Below, piece after piece: positions 36,301 to 46,733 of a stretch of 64,000 nucleotides of DNA. The DNA is taken from NCBI GenBank assembly GCA_905182375.1, contig CAJJBF010000004.1:62001-126000 (forward strand), given 5' to 3'. Under the pieces are notes generated by a model. That model had not been told where the DNA came from and searched no databases. It saw nothing but the letters and a program-made list of their open reading frames with translations. Every line of letters begins with the position of its first letter. The stretch's first letter is position 1. The position numbers were made by a program, and so were the translations under genes. Source of the DNA: Flammeovirgaceae bacterium UBA4465 (GTDB lineage: Bacteria; Bacteroidota; Bacteroidia; Cytophagales; Cyclobacteriaceae).

Positions 36301-37269
36301 ACAGGAAAGGTTGATGAGCAAATAAACACCGCATTATTCGAAATAAAAAGATCAATCCTTAAATCTTAAGGAAAGGATCTGATAACCCAAAAAAACGTTT
36401 CTTAAAAAGTATAAGATATCCGGTAGACTAAGGAAATTATTATCCAATAGCAGAAAAAAACATCCATTGACTATCAATTGGGAAAAGCAAAATAAATAAG
36501 GCAAGAAGCTACTCAATCCATTCAGAAAAGAAATATCCATATTTTAAGTGGTGCCTCTCACTCGATCTTTTTTTGATCGGTAAGGAACATTCCCTCAACG
36601 ATGAAGGTAAGTTTGAATCACCATCATACTTAGGTAACAGAGATTTATACCCTACCAATCAGAGTACCACACTAGCAAGGAGAAAAGCCTCCTTGTATCT
36701 AATGATAGCTAGGGTCTTTTCGAAATATGACAACCGAAATAAGGTGATTAATCAATTACTCGTCACCAAATAAAAAACCACCCTTCCACCCTTTATTGAC
36801 CGCAATAAACCCCCACTTCATTAAGCTTTTTTCTGAGTTCAATACATTTGTTTTGATGAAATCAAAGGGTAGTAATAATTTACATTGATTTGAGCTGTAG
36901 GAATATTAATCGAAAATTTTGAACAAGTTTCAGAATGAGCAGAAATACTCAAAATTCTCATCTCAAAATCTTAAAAAACCATAGAAATTAAAAATACAAA
37001 TGATGAATTAGAATCATTTAAAATCAATAAAATTCTATTTGATTCATGGGTAGTAAGATTTCAAATGGCGGAAAAACAAAAATTAAAAAAGAGGTCCGTT
37101 TTTTCTTAGCCGAACGAATGGACAAAACAAGGATTATAGTAAACTTACTGGGCATAGTAGGGATTTAATTCCTTGCCTTCATATCGAATTAAAATATTGA
37201 CTTAGATCTTATTAGTGGCAGCATACGAATCCAAATCAATATGGGTGATCATATCTTTAATTTCAACCA
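36301..37269. other. Long interval without a recognisable gene
   Basis: About 970 bases with scattered stops in all frames. Frames of 40-66 codons occur (36352-36540 -, 36573-36773 +, 37046-37168 +), but none resembles a known family. Base composition is very AT-rich in the second half (36900-37100). It could be the remains of a degraded gene or a regulatory RNA region; no clear promoter or terminator was found. Confidence 0.4.
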
Positions 37270-38181
37270 TTAGCGCCTATTGTCATCCTCTTGCATCATA
37301 CTTAAATAACTTTCAAATCTACTCAAGGCAATATGGCCTGATTGTACAGCTTCCTGTACTGCACAGGAGGGCTCATCTACATGCTGGCAATTATTGAATT
37401 TACATTGACCCATTAAGTTCCTCATTTCAGGGAAATAATGAGATAATTCTTCAGCCATAATTTCCGCCAGTCCCAATTCCTTTATACCCGGAGTATCAAT
37501 GACATGTGTATCAGCATCGAGTGAAAACATTTCGGCAAAAGTGGTCGTATGTACCCCTTTATTAGCAAAATCTGAAATATCACCAATTTGTTGATGGGCA
37601 TTAGGTTGCAAGAGATTGATCAAAGTAGATTTTCCAGAACCTGAATGACCTGATAACAATGTGGTTTTAGCTTGAAGCCAATCTACTACTTGATTCGGCA
37701 CCCCCTCGATAAAAGAAGTCATCATCGTTTGATAGCCGATGGATTCATACAGTTCCATAATGCCCAACAATGCCGCTTGCTCTTCTTTTGAATACAAATC
37801 AGACTTATTAATCAATAGATAACCAGGTATTCGAAAAGCTTCCAAAGTCACCAAAAAACGATCAATGAAACCCAAACTGGTCCTGGGTCGTTTGTGAGAC
37901 GCAATCAAAACAGCCTGATCTATATTGGCTGCGATCATATGTGAAAAATGTTTTTTTTTGGGTGACTTTCTGACGATGTAGTTTTTTCTAGGTTTAATGA
38001 CCTCAATGATGAAGTTTTCAGCTTCGGGAAGCAGTTCAACTTTATCCCCTACCGCAATGGGATTAGAAATCTTTTTATTTTCAAGTTTGAATCTACCTGG
38101 TAGTCGGGCCTTGACTTCTTTGCCATCCTGCAAGCGTACCGAATACCAAGAACCTGTTGATTTAATAATGACTCCGTCCAC
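37270..38181 (-). CDS. rsgA: Ribosome small-subunit-dependent GTPase A
   Basis: The 303-residue protein has an N-terminal OB fold, then a circularly permuted GTPase: G4 LLINKSDL, G1 GHSGSGKSTLIN, G3 DTPGIKELG. Next is a C-terminal zinc finger with the spaced Cys/His pattern CKFNNCQHVDEPSC. It checks late maturation of the 30S subunit. The start is GTG at 38179-38181, placed immediately after the waaA TAA with no spacer, so reinitiation is likely. Confidence 0.93.
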   Translation of the reverse strand: MDGVIIKSTGSWYSVRLQDGKEVKARLPGRFKLENKKISNPIAVGDKVELLPEAENFIIEVIKPRKNYIVRKSPKKKHFSHMIAANIDQAVLIASHKRPRTSLGFIDRFLVTLEAFRIPGYLLINKSDLYSKEEQAALLGIMELYESIGYQTMMTSFIEGVPNQVVDWLQAKTTLLSGHSGSGKSTLINLLQPNAHQQIGDISDFANKGVHTTTFAEMFSLDADTHVIDTPGIKELGLAEIMAEELSHYFPEMRNLMGQCKFNNCQHVDEPSCAVQEAVQSGHIALSRFESYLSMMQEDDNRR

Positions 38182-39426
38182 TTAAAATCTTTTCGTTAAA
38201 TAGTTAACAATACGCGCTGTTGCCCCCTGCTGGGAACGCGTATAGGTAATTGCCGCATCGGCAGCTTTTTGATGATTTGATGGCTCCGAATTAAGTAGCT
38301 CGAAATGAGACATAAACTCAGATAAATCATCAAAATCAAAAGCCGCCCCTTCAAAAATCAATTCTTGGCATTCATTAAATTTAAGGTTTCTACGACTGCG
38401 ACCAAAGAAAACGGGAATCCCAAACACAGCAGCCTCAATCGTATTGTGTAAACCTGCGCCAAAGGCCCCTCCGACGTAAGCATAGTTGGCATACTTATAG
38501 GTAGCTGACAAGAGCCCTATGTTGTCTAAAATCAATATGCTCGACTGCTTTAAATCGGTCCTATCAGCAATCTGGGAATAGCGGATCGCTTTTGGAAAGC
38601 GTTTTTGAAAATAATCAATGCTGTCAGCGCTGATACTGTGAGGTGCCAAGATAAATTGGGTGTTCTTAGCTGCTTCTTTCAGAATGAAAGGCGACAAAAC
38701 ATCCATATCAGCCGGCCACACACTGCCCAACACCCATACCTGATCTTGCTGAGCAAAGCGTTCGATCAAAGGCAATGACTTGGCTTGGTCGGCGATGGTT
38801 ATCACCCGATCAAAACGCGTATCTCCAGCCACAGTAACCTGGTTTACCCCTAGTTGAAGTAGTAAATCTGCAGATTTCTGATCTTGAACAAAAAATTGGG
38901 TCACCGATCTAAAATACTTTTCATACAACTTACGAGCGATCCCAAAATAGATATGGTTGGTTCTAAAAATGACTGAAAAGAAAACGACAGGTATTTGAAA
39001 ATCAAAGCAGGCCTGGAGGTGATTGAGCCAAAATTCATACTTCACGAAAATTGCCTGATCAGGGTTTATTTGTTGAACAAATTGAGACGCCAATGGGTAT
39101 TGGTCTATGGGTATATAGCCAACCCAATCAGCCTTCCCATAATTTTTTTGAACTTCATACCCAGAGGGCGAAAAAAAAGTCAATATAATTTCAATAGGAA
39201 GCTGCTCTTTTTTAAGGGCCTCTATGACGGGTCGACATTGCTCAAATTCTCCAAGTGATGCCACATGGAACCAATACCTAATAGTTTGAGGTTCCTTTTC
39301 TGGAATCTCCAGCCAAAAGAAATGCTGACGCCCCAGAAGAAAATCAGCAGCCTTATCATTGAAAGGGGCTACGCACTTCAACAAGAAAAAATAAATGTAT
39401 ATCGTTAAATCGTATAATAATTTCAC
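38182..39426 (-). CDS. waaA: 3-deoxy-D-manno-octulosonic acid (Kdo) transferase
   Basis: The 414-residue GT30 glycosyltransferase adds Kdo to lipid A at the inner membrane. An N-terminal membrane helix (LTIYIYFFLLKCV) precedes two Rossmann-like halves. Family signatures are HVASLGEFEQCRPVI, AGDTRFDRV, YVGGAFGAGLHNTIEAAVFG and FFGRSRRNLKFNE. Starts with GTG at 39426. rsgA follows directly. The gene implies a lipopolysaccharide-type outer membrane. Confidence 0.9.
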   Translation of the reverse strand: MKLLYDLTIYIYFFLLKCVAPFNDKAADFLLGRQHFFWLEIPEKEPQTIRYWFHVASLGEFEQCRPVIEALKKEQLPIEIILTFFSPSGYEVQKNYGKADWVGYIPIDQYPLASQFVQQINPDQAIFVKYEFWLNHLQACFDFQIPVVFFSVIFRTNHIYFGIARKLYEKYFRSVTQFFVQDQKSADLLLQLGVNQVTVAGDTRFDRVITIADQAKSLPLIERFAQQDQVWVLGSVWPADMDVLSPFILKEAAKNTQFILAPHSISADSIDYFQKRFPKAIRYSQIADRTDLKQSSILILDNIGLLSATYKYANYAYVGGAFGAGLHNTIEAAVFGIPVFFGRSRRNLKFNECQELIFEGAAFDFDDLSEFMSHFELLNSEPSNHQKAADAAITYTRSQQGATARIVNYLTKRF

Positions 39427-39461
39427 TTCACAACGAAGCTAGAACAAAAATGACATTGAAG

Positions 39462-39483
39462 AAAATCTTGGTTTCAAGATTTT
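39462..39483 (-). terminator. Perfect 9-bp hairpin between ankyrin gene and waaA
   Basis: AAAATCTTG (39462-39470), loop GTTT, CAAGATTTT (39475-39483). On the minus strand it sits 48 bases after the ankyrin stop and 35 bases before the waaA start. It could terminate the ankyrin transcript or lie in the waaA leader. The U-tract is short (TTTTC). Confidence 0.4.
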
Positions 39484-39531
39484 GGATTGATGGAAATAAA
39501 AAAGGCAAAATATATGAGCCCATTTTGAAAT

Positions 39532-40008
39532 TCAAGTCCGAAGTAATTTGACTATTTCTGGGGCTTTTTTACCTTCAGCATGTCCAAGTGCTGTGATCCC
39601 TTTAGCATCTTGAATGGTTTTATCTGCCTGGTTGTCTAGCAATAACTCAACCATATCTTTTCTATTGAACATGGCTGCAAAGATGAGGGCTGAAGCGCCC
39701 ATGGCATTAGTCAAATTTACATCCGCCCCCTCGTTGATCAACACTTCAGCCAATTCCACATCGCCCTTAAAACAAACCCCCATCAAGGCGGTATTACCCG
39801 AAGCATCTTTGAAGTTGACATCTGCCCCTGCTTGAATCAAGATCTCTGTCAGGTCTATATGGTCGTAATAGGAAGCCAATATCAAAGGGCTAGAACCTCT
39901 GTCGTCTGTTGCAGTTATCAATTCTGGTTGCTGGCTAAGCTGTTGTTCCACAGTCGTCAGATTATCGGATCTTATGGCATTAAAAAATAATTGTTCATCT
40001 CCCGTCAT
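39532..40008 (-). CDS. Ankyrin-repeat protein
   Basis: The 158-residue protein from MTGDEQLFFNAIR is made of four to five ankyrin repeats, for example SPLILASYYDHIDLTEILI, AGADVNFKDASGNTALMGV and EGADVNLTNAMGASALIFA. There is no signal peptide, so a cytoplasmic protein-binding role is likely. Ankyrin proteins of this size often accompany catalase genes in bacteria; here katG is about 4 kb away, so a link is only possible. Confidence 0.85.
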   Translation of the reverse strand: MTGDEQLFFNAIRSDNLTTVEQQLSQQPELITATDDRGSSPLILASYYDHIDLTEILIQAGADVNFKDASGNTALMGVCFKGDVELAEVLINEGADVNLTNAMGASALIFAAMFNRKDMVELLLDNQADKTIQDAKGITALGHAEGKKAPEIVKLLRT

Positions 40009-40022
40009 ACACAACAAAAAAA

Positions 40023-40030
40023 CAAAAATA
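40023..40030 (-). promoter_or_regulatory. -7 promoter element (TATTTTTG) for the ankyrin gene
   Basis: TATTTTTG fits TAnnTTTG, 15 bases upstream of the ATG at 40008. The region is T-rich, so a chance match is possible. Confidence 0.3.
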
Positions 40031-40125
40031 AAATCAACTCAAGAAGTAATATCTATTTTATTTACCTTCCGAATCACTAAAATTAAATTGATTAATAAGG
40101 TTGTTTTATTTAAATCTAAGACATT

Positions 40126-40593
40126 ATGGTTAAAGTAATTTTTATTTGCCTGGGTAATATTTGTCGTTCTCCAATGGCCCAAGCTATTTTTGAACATCAG
40201 ATAAAAGAGGCCCAATTCGAGGATCATTTCAAGGCTCAATCAGCAGGAACCGCAGGTTATCATATAGGTGCTCCACCCGATCCCAGAACTCTGTCTACTT
40301 TAAAAAGTCACGGCATTTTATTTGAACACCAAGCACATCGAGTAAATACTACAGATATAGACACCTATGATTACCTGATTGCTATGGATCACCAAAACTT
40401 TGTACACTTACAAAATATGAACCCCGTGGGTTCTGTACTCATCAAGATGAGAGATTTTGACCCCTTAGAAAAAAACGGTGATGTGCCCGACCCTTATTAT
40501 GGACAACATGATGGATTCGAAGGGGTGTTTGAAATTTTAAATCGCTCCATAAAAGGCCTGATTCTCGTACTTAAAGAAAAACACTTATCTTAG
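40126..40593 (+). CDS. Low-molecular-weight protein-tyrosine phosphatase
   Basis: The 155-residue enzyme has the P-loop CLGNICRS (Cys8 nucleophile, Arg14) right at the N-terminus and the general-acid loop DVPDPYYGQ near 122. It dephosphorylates protein tyrosines; in bacteria it often controls exopolysaccharide tyrosine kinases, but none is nearby. It stands alone on the + strand. Confidence 0.92.
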   Translation: MVKVIFICLGNICRSPMAQAIFEHQIKEAQFEDHFKAQSAGTAGYHIGAPPDPRTLSTLKSHGILFEHQAHRVNTTDIDTYDYLIAMDHQNFVHLQNMNPVGSVLIKMRDFDPLEKNGDVPDPYYGQHDGFEGVFEILNRSIKGLILVLKEKHLS

Positions 40594-40670
40594 GACGTTT
40601 AGCCATGGGCCTGCCTTCATTGGCACTCAGCATTCCTCAGTGAAAACGACTGTTGGCTCAGCCCCTCCAC

Positions 40671-40841
40671 TCACTGGCGGTATTTATATATCGCAAAGGT
40701 CGGAATAAAAACCAAGGCCAAACCCATAAGGCCAGCAGTCAACAAAAAAGTAGCGCCTTGAAGGTGTAATATTTTAAAAAGACTCGACAGTAAAGTCAAT
40801 GAACTAAATAAAGCCCCTGACGTAAATGCAATCTTTTTCAT
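40671..40841 (-). CDS. Small two-helix membrane protein, resembles GldL N-terminus
   Basis: A 56-codon frame begins MKKIAFTSGALFSSLTLLSS. It has two hydrophobic helices separated by FKILHLQGA and ends FIPTFAIYKYRQ. The motif Phe-Lys-Ile-(Leu/Met)-His-x-x-Gly-Ala between two helices is the pattern of GldL-like small proteins common in Bacteroidota. It lies between the phosphatase and the HMA gene, on the opposite strand. Function is unknown; I rely on pattern memory for the family link. Confidence 0.6.
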   Translation of the reverse strand: MKKIAFTSGALFSSLTLLSSLFKILHLQGATFLLTAGLMGLALVFIPTFAIYKYRQ

Positions 40842-40928
40842 TATATAAATATAATAAATTTCCGTTCAATTAAATATATCTATTCATATGATTAGAGTAT
40901 TTATCCGTGTAAGATTAAATTTACATCT

Positions 40929-41456
40929 ATGATATTCAATAAAGGTATTCAAAAATGGTTCATACTATATTTTATCATCTATTTACCCTGGATCGCTCAA
41001 GGCCAATTTAAGTCGGTTGAAATGGGTATCGATGGACTCACTTGTTCGATGTGTTCGAGGTCGGTAGAAATGAGTTTAGTTAAGTTAGATTTTATTGATC
41101 GGGTCGAGATGGACTTGAACAGTAACCGCAGTGAAATATTCTTCAATGAGGGAATGTATGTATCTATCGATAAAGTTGCACAAGCAGTGATTGATGCCGG
41201 GTTTTCCGTAGCTTATTTAAATGCATTGTTTGATTTTAAAGAGCAGGCCATCGCTACCAATACTTGCTGGAATTATGCATATGAGACCTATCAGTTTTTA
41301 GATGTAAGTCAACCCCAATTGAAAGGAGAAACGGTCTTGAAGTTTATTGATACAAATTTCCTTTCTCGGAGTGAACTAAAAAAATGGAAGGCTCAACTTT
41401 CAGCGGCCAAAAATAAGGATTGTGGCCAAAATGAGTATTATTTTGTGACCTTATGA
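40929..41456 (+). CDS. Exported heavy-metal-associated (HMA) domain protein with C-terminal extension
   Basis: The 175-residue protein has a signal peptide (FILYFIIYLPWIAQGQ). An HMA ferredoxin-like domain follows with the metal motif GLTCSMCSRSVEM (Cys39, Cys42). An extra ~75-residue region has two more cysteines (Cys113, Cys165). It would bind soft metal such as copper outside the cytoplasm. The stop overlaps the start of the following outer-membrane protein gene (ATGA), so the two are translationally coupled and probably act together in metal export or sensing. Confidence 0.75.
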   Translation: MIFNKGIQKWFILYFIIYLPWIAQGQFKSVEMGIDGLTCSMCSRSVEMSLVKLDFIDRVEMDLNSNRSEIFFNEGMYVSIDKVAQAVIDAGFSVAYLNALFDFKEQAIATNTCWNYAYETYQFLDVSQPQLKGETVLKFIDTNFLSRSELKKWKAQLSAAKNKDCGQNEYYFVTL

Positions 41457-42433
41457 AAAGTTTTGTTGGGATCATTCTCTTTTTCTTTAGTGTGCATCTG
41501 ACAAAGGCTCAAGAATTATTTATTCATAATGAATCTGCCAGTAATATCCCTAAGGGAGTTTTGGGGATACGATTATTTGGCAACTCCTTTAACGAAATAG
41601 ATATTCGGCGAAATATGTTTGCGCTCAGATGGATGTATGGGGTGACACCTAAACTTTCATTCTATCTAACTACCACTTTTTCTAACCATCACGGAGCTAA
41701 TTTACCCAGCGATTTAATCACCCACAGGCACAGTGGCAGTCAAACTATTTATTATCCACAACAAACACAAAAAGGAGTCACCTATCCACTGAGTTTTAAT
41801 GGGTTTCACCTCTACACCAAATATCGATTCTTAACATTTGATGATGCCAATGAACATTTAAGAATAGCTGCCTTTGGTCAGTGGTCTAATGTTTCAAATG
41901 CCCATGATGAAGCTGAACCTAATCTCCTTGACGATACGAAAGGATATGGAGGAGGACTGATCGTCACCTATCTAATAAAACGATTTGCTGTTTCATTGAC
42001 TACCGGTTTTACCAGCCCGGGTGACTACAGCGAACGCGTACCCCTCTTTTCCGGAAGTGCGGCCACTACGAATACAACGATTGAATACGGGAGATCTTTT
42101 GAATATAATTTGTCCTTTGGCTATTTACTCTATCCAAAAAAATATATCAGTTATGAACAAACCAATTGGAATGTCTATCTAGAATTAAATGGGAAATCAT
42201 ACGAAACTGCCGTTGTTTCCCAAGACGGGTCCAACTTGGAGGTTCAAACCGAGGGTCTCACCAATGGATATTATGTAGAAATTCATCCAGGCATACAAAA
42301 AGTAATCTCTTCTAATTTACGAATTGACCTCTCGGCAGGAACGAATATCTTAAATACCTCTTACACCCGATTTTATCCTATTTTCATGGTGAGTATCCAA
42401 CGCTATTTTTATTCCCTTAAAAGGTTAAAATAA
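41453..42433 (+). CDS. Probable outer-membrane beta-barrel protein coupled to the HMA protein
   Basis: The 326-residue protein has a signal peptide (SFVGIILFFFSVHLTKAQ). Alternating amphipathic strands rich in Tyr and Phe follow (LSFYLTTTFSN, FHLYTKYRFLTF, FEYNLSFGYLLYP), ending ...IQRYFYSLKRLK. A His-rich loop (FSNHHGANLPSDLITHRHSG, about 83-102) could bind metal. Similar proteins are named transporters in Bacteroidota, but function is unproven. The 4-base overlap with the HMA gene suggests a joint role. Confidence 0.65.
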   Translation: MKSFVGIILFFFSVHLTKAQELFIHNESASNIPKGVLGIRLFGNSFNEIDIRRNMFALRWMYGVTPKLSFYLTTTFSNHHGANLPSDLITHRHSGSQTIYYPQQTQKGVTYPLSFNGFHLYTKYRFLTFDDANEHLRIAAFGQWSNVSNAHDEAEPNLLDDTKGYGGGLIVTYLIKRFAVSLTTGFTSPGDYSERVPLFSGSAATTNTTIEYGRSFEYNLSFGYLLYPKKYISYEQTNWNVYLELNGKSYETAVVSQDGSNLEVQTEGLTNGYYVEIHPGIQKVISSNLRIDLSAGTNILNTSYTRFYPIFMVSIQRYFYSLKRLK

Positions 42434-42455
42434 ATTTATTTCATTCAGTTGGTAT

Positions 42456-42463
42456 TAAATTTG
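42456..42463 (+). promoter_or_regulatory. -7 promoter element (TAAATTTG) for the Kazal lipoprotein gene
   Basis: TAAATTTG fits TAnnTTTG and lies 41 bases upstream of the ATG at 42504. Leader of about 34 bases. Confidence 0.4.
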
Positions 42464-42503
42464 AATGAGTCAAGATAAATACATTCAACGAACGGTTTAA
42501 TTC

Positions 42504-42743
42504 ATGCATTTTAAAAGACATCTTTACAGCCTCATGGTTGCCTCAATGACCCTATGGAGTGCCTGCACCAACAAGAGCAGTAGTGAGCTAGAAGATGATT
42601 GTTTAATCCTACCATCAAAAAATATCGCCTGCACAAAAGAATACCGACCTGTTTGTAGTTGTAATCTGGAAACCTATGGCAATGAATGTACGGCCCGTGC
42701 ATCTGGCGTATCCTCTTGGACAACGGGTGCTTGTGCCGACTAA
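42504..42743 (+). CDS. Kazal-type protease-inhibitor-like lipoprotein
   Basis: The 79-residue protein has a lipoprotein signal (lipobox LWSAC, Cys21). One Kazal-like module with six cysteines follows (33, 43, 51, 53, 62, 77) in the pattern YRPVCSCNLETYGNECTARA and a final TTGAC. Kazal domains block serine proteases through the loop before the third Cys. Here that loop has CTKEYRPVC. Likely surface or periplasmic and protective. Monocistronic, with its own -7 box. Confidence 0.75.
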   Translation: MHFKRHLYSLMVASMTLWSACTNKSSSELEDDCLILPSKNIACTKEYRPVCSCNLETYGNECTARASGVSSWTTGACAD

Positions 42744-42793
42744 TTAGAAAATTAAATAGGTCAGGCAAGGTCTTTTATAGCGCTGATGTAAAT

Positions 42794-43732
42794 TTATGAT
42801 AAAGGATTAAACTGCTTGGTTGAGTGATTTTTAGGAATAAGGGGCAAAATCACTTGCTGAATTATTGCTTGCAATTGATTCAACAATTGTTTTTTTACAA
42901 AATGCTTGTGGGTAACCAGTCCAATGGAGCGAACGGGGGTCGGAAATTTAAAAGGGATCAATTTTTTCTGATCTGATTTTGACAAGGCAAACGAGGCCAA
43001 ATAAGGCAATATCGTCACCCCCTTAGTGGCCTTGGTGAAACGCAATAAACTGTCCAATGAACCTGCCTTAAATTCAATATTGACATGCTTTTCTTGGCTT
43101 TTATCTGACAACTCACAAATATTTTGTACTTGGGTTCGCAAGCAATGCCCTTCTTCCAACAGCCACAGTTTTGAATAATCTAATTCTTGAATGGCGATCG
43201 TAGATTTTATTTTTTCAGTACTGCAATCATAAAATAAAAAAGGCTCCGAATATAAATTTAACTCAACCAACTCATCGTCTTCAAGTGGAATAGCCAGAAT
43301 ACCTACATCGAGCATTCTATTTTTCAAGGCCTTTTGGATCTCAAGGGTCGTCAATTCCTGTACAATCATTTTGATTTTTGGGAAATCACTGGCAAATTTT
43401 GACAAAAATAAAGGGAGTAAGTCAGGCGCCGTTGTAGGTATGATGCCAATGCGTAATTCTCCTGTCATTTCGCCTTTCAACTCCTGTACTACGTTGTCAA
43501 GCGCATCCATTTCTTTTTGAATGATCCGCAAGCGCTTGATAATTTGGACCCCTTCTGCGGTAATGGAAACAGGCTTGGTTTTTCTATTAAATATCTTAAT
43601 CCCGATCTCATCTTCAAACTTATTGATCATGGTACTTAGCGTAGATTGAGCTACGAAGCAGGCCTCCGCTGCCGTTTCAAAATGCTTTAACTCCACCACA
43701 GCCAAAATATAATTAAATTGTTGAATATTCAT
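42794..43732 (-). CDS. oxyR: LysR-type hydrogen peroxide regulator OxyR
   Basis: The 312-residue protein starts at MNIQQFNYILAVVELKHF with a winged helix (STLSTMINKFEDEIG). The sensor domain has the redox pair LEEGHCLRTQVQNIC (Cys197, Cys206), spaced 9 residues apart like E. coli OxyR Cys199/Cys208. It is divergent from katG with 266 bases between them, as expected for a regulator controlling katG and itself. A TTG three codons upstream is ignored. Confidence 0.92.
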   Translation of the reverse strand: MNIQQFNYILAVVELKHFETAAEACFVAQSTLSTMINKFEDEIGIKIFNRKTKPVSITAEGVQIIKRLRIIQKEMDALDNVVQELKGEMTGELRIGIIPTTAPDLLPLFLSKFASDFPKIKMIVQELTTLEIQKALKNRMLDVGILAIPLEDDELVELNLYSEPFLFYDCSTEKIKSTIAIQELDYSKLWLLEEGHCLRTQVQNICELSDKSQEKHVNIEFKAGSLDSLLRFTKATKGVTILPYLASFALSKSDQKKLIPFKFPTPVRSIGLVTHKHFVKKQLLNQLQAIIQQVILPLIPKNHSTKQFNPLS

Positions 43733-43754
43733 AGGATTCAAAAATAATATTAAT

Positions 43755-43769
43755 ATCTATAAATTAGAT
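43755..43769. promoter_or_regulatory. LysR-type operator in the oxyR-katG intergenic region
   Basis: ATCTATAAATTAGAT is a perfect inverted repeat (ATCTA-N5-TAGAT) with the T-N11-A form typical of LysR-family sites. It lies 23 bases upstream of the oxyR start. Another imperfect copy (ATAGA...TCTAT, about 43795-43815) overlaps the katG -7 region. OxyR binding is inferred. Confidence 0.45.
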
Positions 43770-43812
43770 GTTAATATCAAAAATATAGTTTTTATAGATA
43801 AAAATTGAGGTC

Positions 43813-43820
43813 TATATTTG
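43813..43820 (+). promoter_or_regulatory. -7 promoter element (TATATTTG) for katG
   Basis: TATATTTG fits TAnnTTTG on the katG strand. It would leave a long leader (about 170 bases), and part of the possible OxyR site lies directly before it. Confidence 0.4.
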
Positions 43821-43989
43821 TAAGAGAAGAATAATGTTTTGCCTGTGTTGATATGCTTTTCTGAAAAAATAAGCTAAAGTGGATGGGTAATACTTTTTTT
43901 TTGATTTTTAAGAACAAATTTTACACCGAAAAAATACCTTCAAGTCAATTTAAAAATTAATCTTACTTTCTATTATTTATAATATTTAA

Positions 43990-46236
<2,247 letters not shown>

Positions 46237-46251
46237 TTTATTGCTAACTAA

Positions 46252-46288
46252 TAAAAAAAATCTGCTTCCATGAAGCAGGTTTTTTTTA
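46252..46288 (+). terminator. Rho-independent terminator after katG
   Basis: An A-run leads to CTGCTTC-CAT-GAAGCAG (46262-46278) and then G plus eight T residues. The flanking A/T runs make it workable in both directions, so it can also insulate the convergent cytochrome gene. Confidence 0.8.
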
Positions 46289-46349
46289 TGCTTTTATATT
46301 AATTGCGCCCTCTTTTATTTTAACATACAAATAGGCTGTTAGACTCAAA

Positions 46350-46733
46350 TTAATTTTTTTCGTCTAGTGCATACCACTGCTCTACTACTAAACTTTGCCT
46401 TCTACCTATGGCACTAGGCGCATAATTTTTAGCCAAATACGTTAAAATAATTGCTTCATCTTCACCTAAATCCCATAAATTTTGGGTGGCTTGCATCCAT
46501 TGAATGGTACTTTTCCATCCTACTTTGGTCATCCGGTTTTGACTGATCAATTGGGTGGAATGGCACGCATTGCAGTGTTGAAGTACTAGGAGCACTCCCG
46601 TATCATCTATAAGTCCAAGCATCGTACTATCTGGCAATGTGGCCTCTTTGACTTTGCCTTTTGGTGGATCGCATTTCATTAATAAAAAGCTCAACAGTAG
46701 GAGCAAAAACGTAGATATTAACCCCGCTTTCAT
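46350..46733 (-). CDS. Exported mono-haem cytochrome c, partner of sulfite dehydrogenase
   Basis: The 127-residue protein has an N-terminal hydrophobic signal (possible lipobox FLLMKC, Cys21) and a haem site HCNACHS (Cys54, Cys57, His58). A Met ligand probably lies in the following helices (NRMTKVGW). The gene start overlaps the molybdoenzyme stop by 4 bases. It is therefore the likely electron acceptor, like SorB in SorAB. Confidence 0.8.
   Translation of the reverse strand: MKAGLISTFLLLLLSFLLMKCDPPKGKVKEATLPDSTMLGLIDDTGVLLVLQHCNACHSTQLISQNRMTKVGWKSTIQWMQATQNLWDLGEDEAIILTYLAKNYAPSAIGRRQSLVVEQWYALDEKN

Noticed and set aside
36573-36773. Sixty-six-codon plus-strand frame
   Set aside because: It starts at a TTG, lacks recognisable motifs and adjoins other random frames.
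37046-37168. Forty-codon frame MGSKISNGGKTKIKKE...
   Set aside because: No family resemblance or coupling to neighbours; kept only as part of the gene-free interval.
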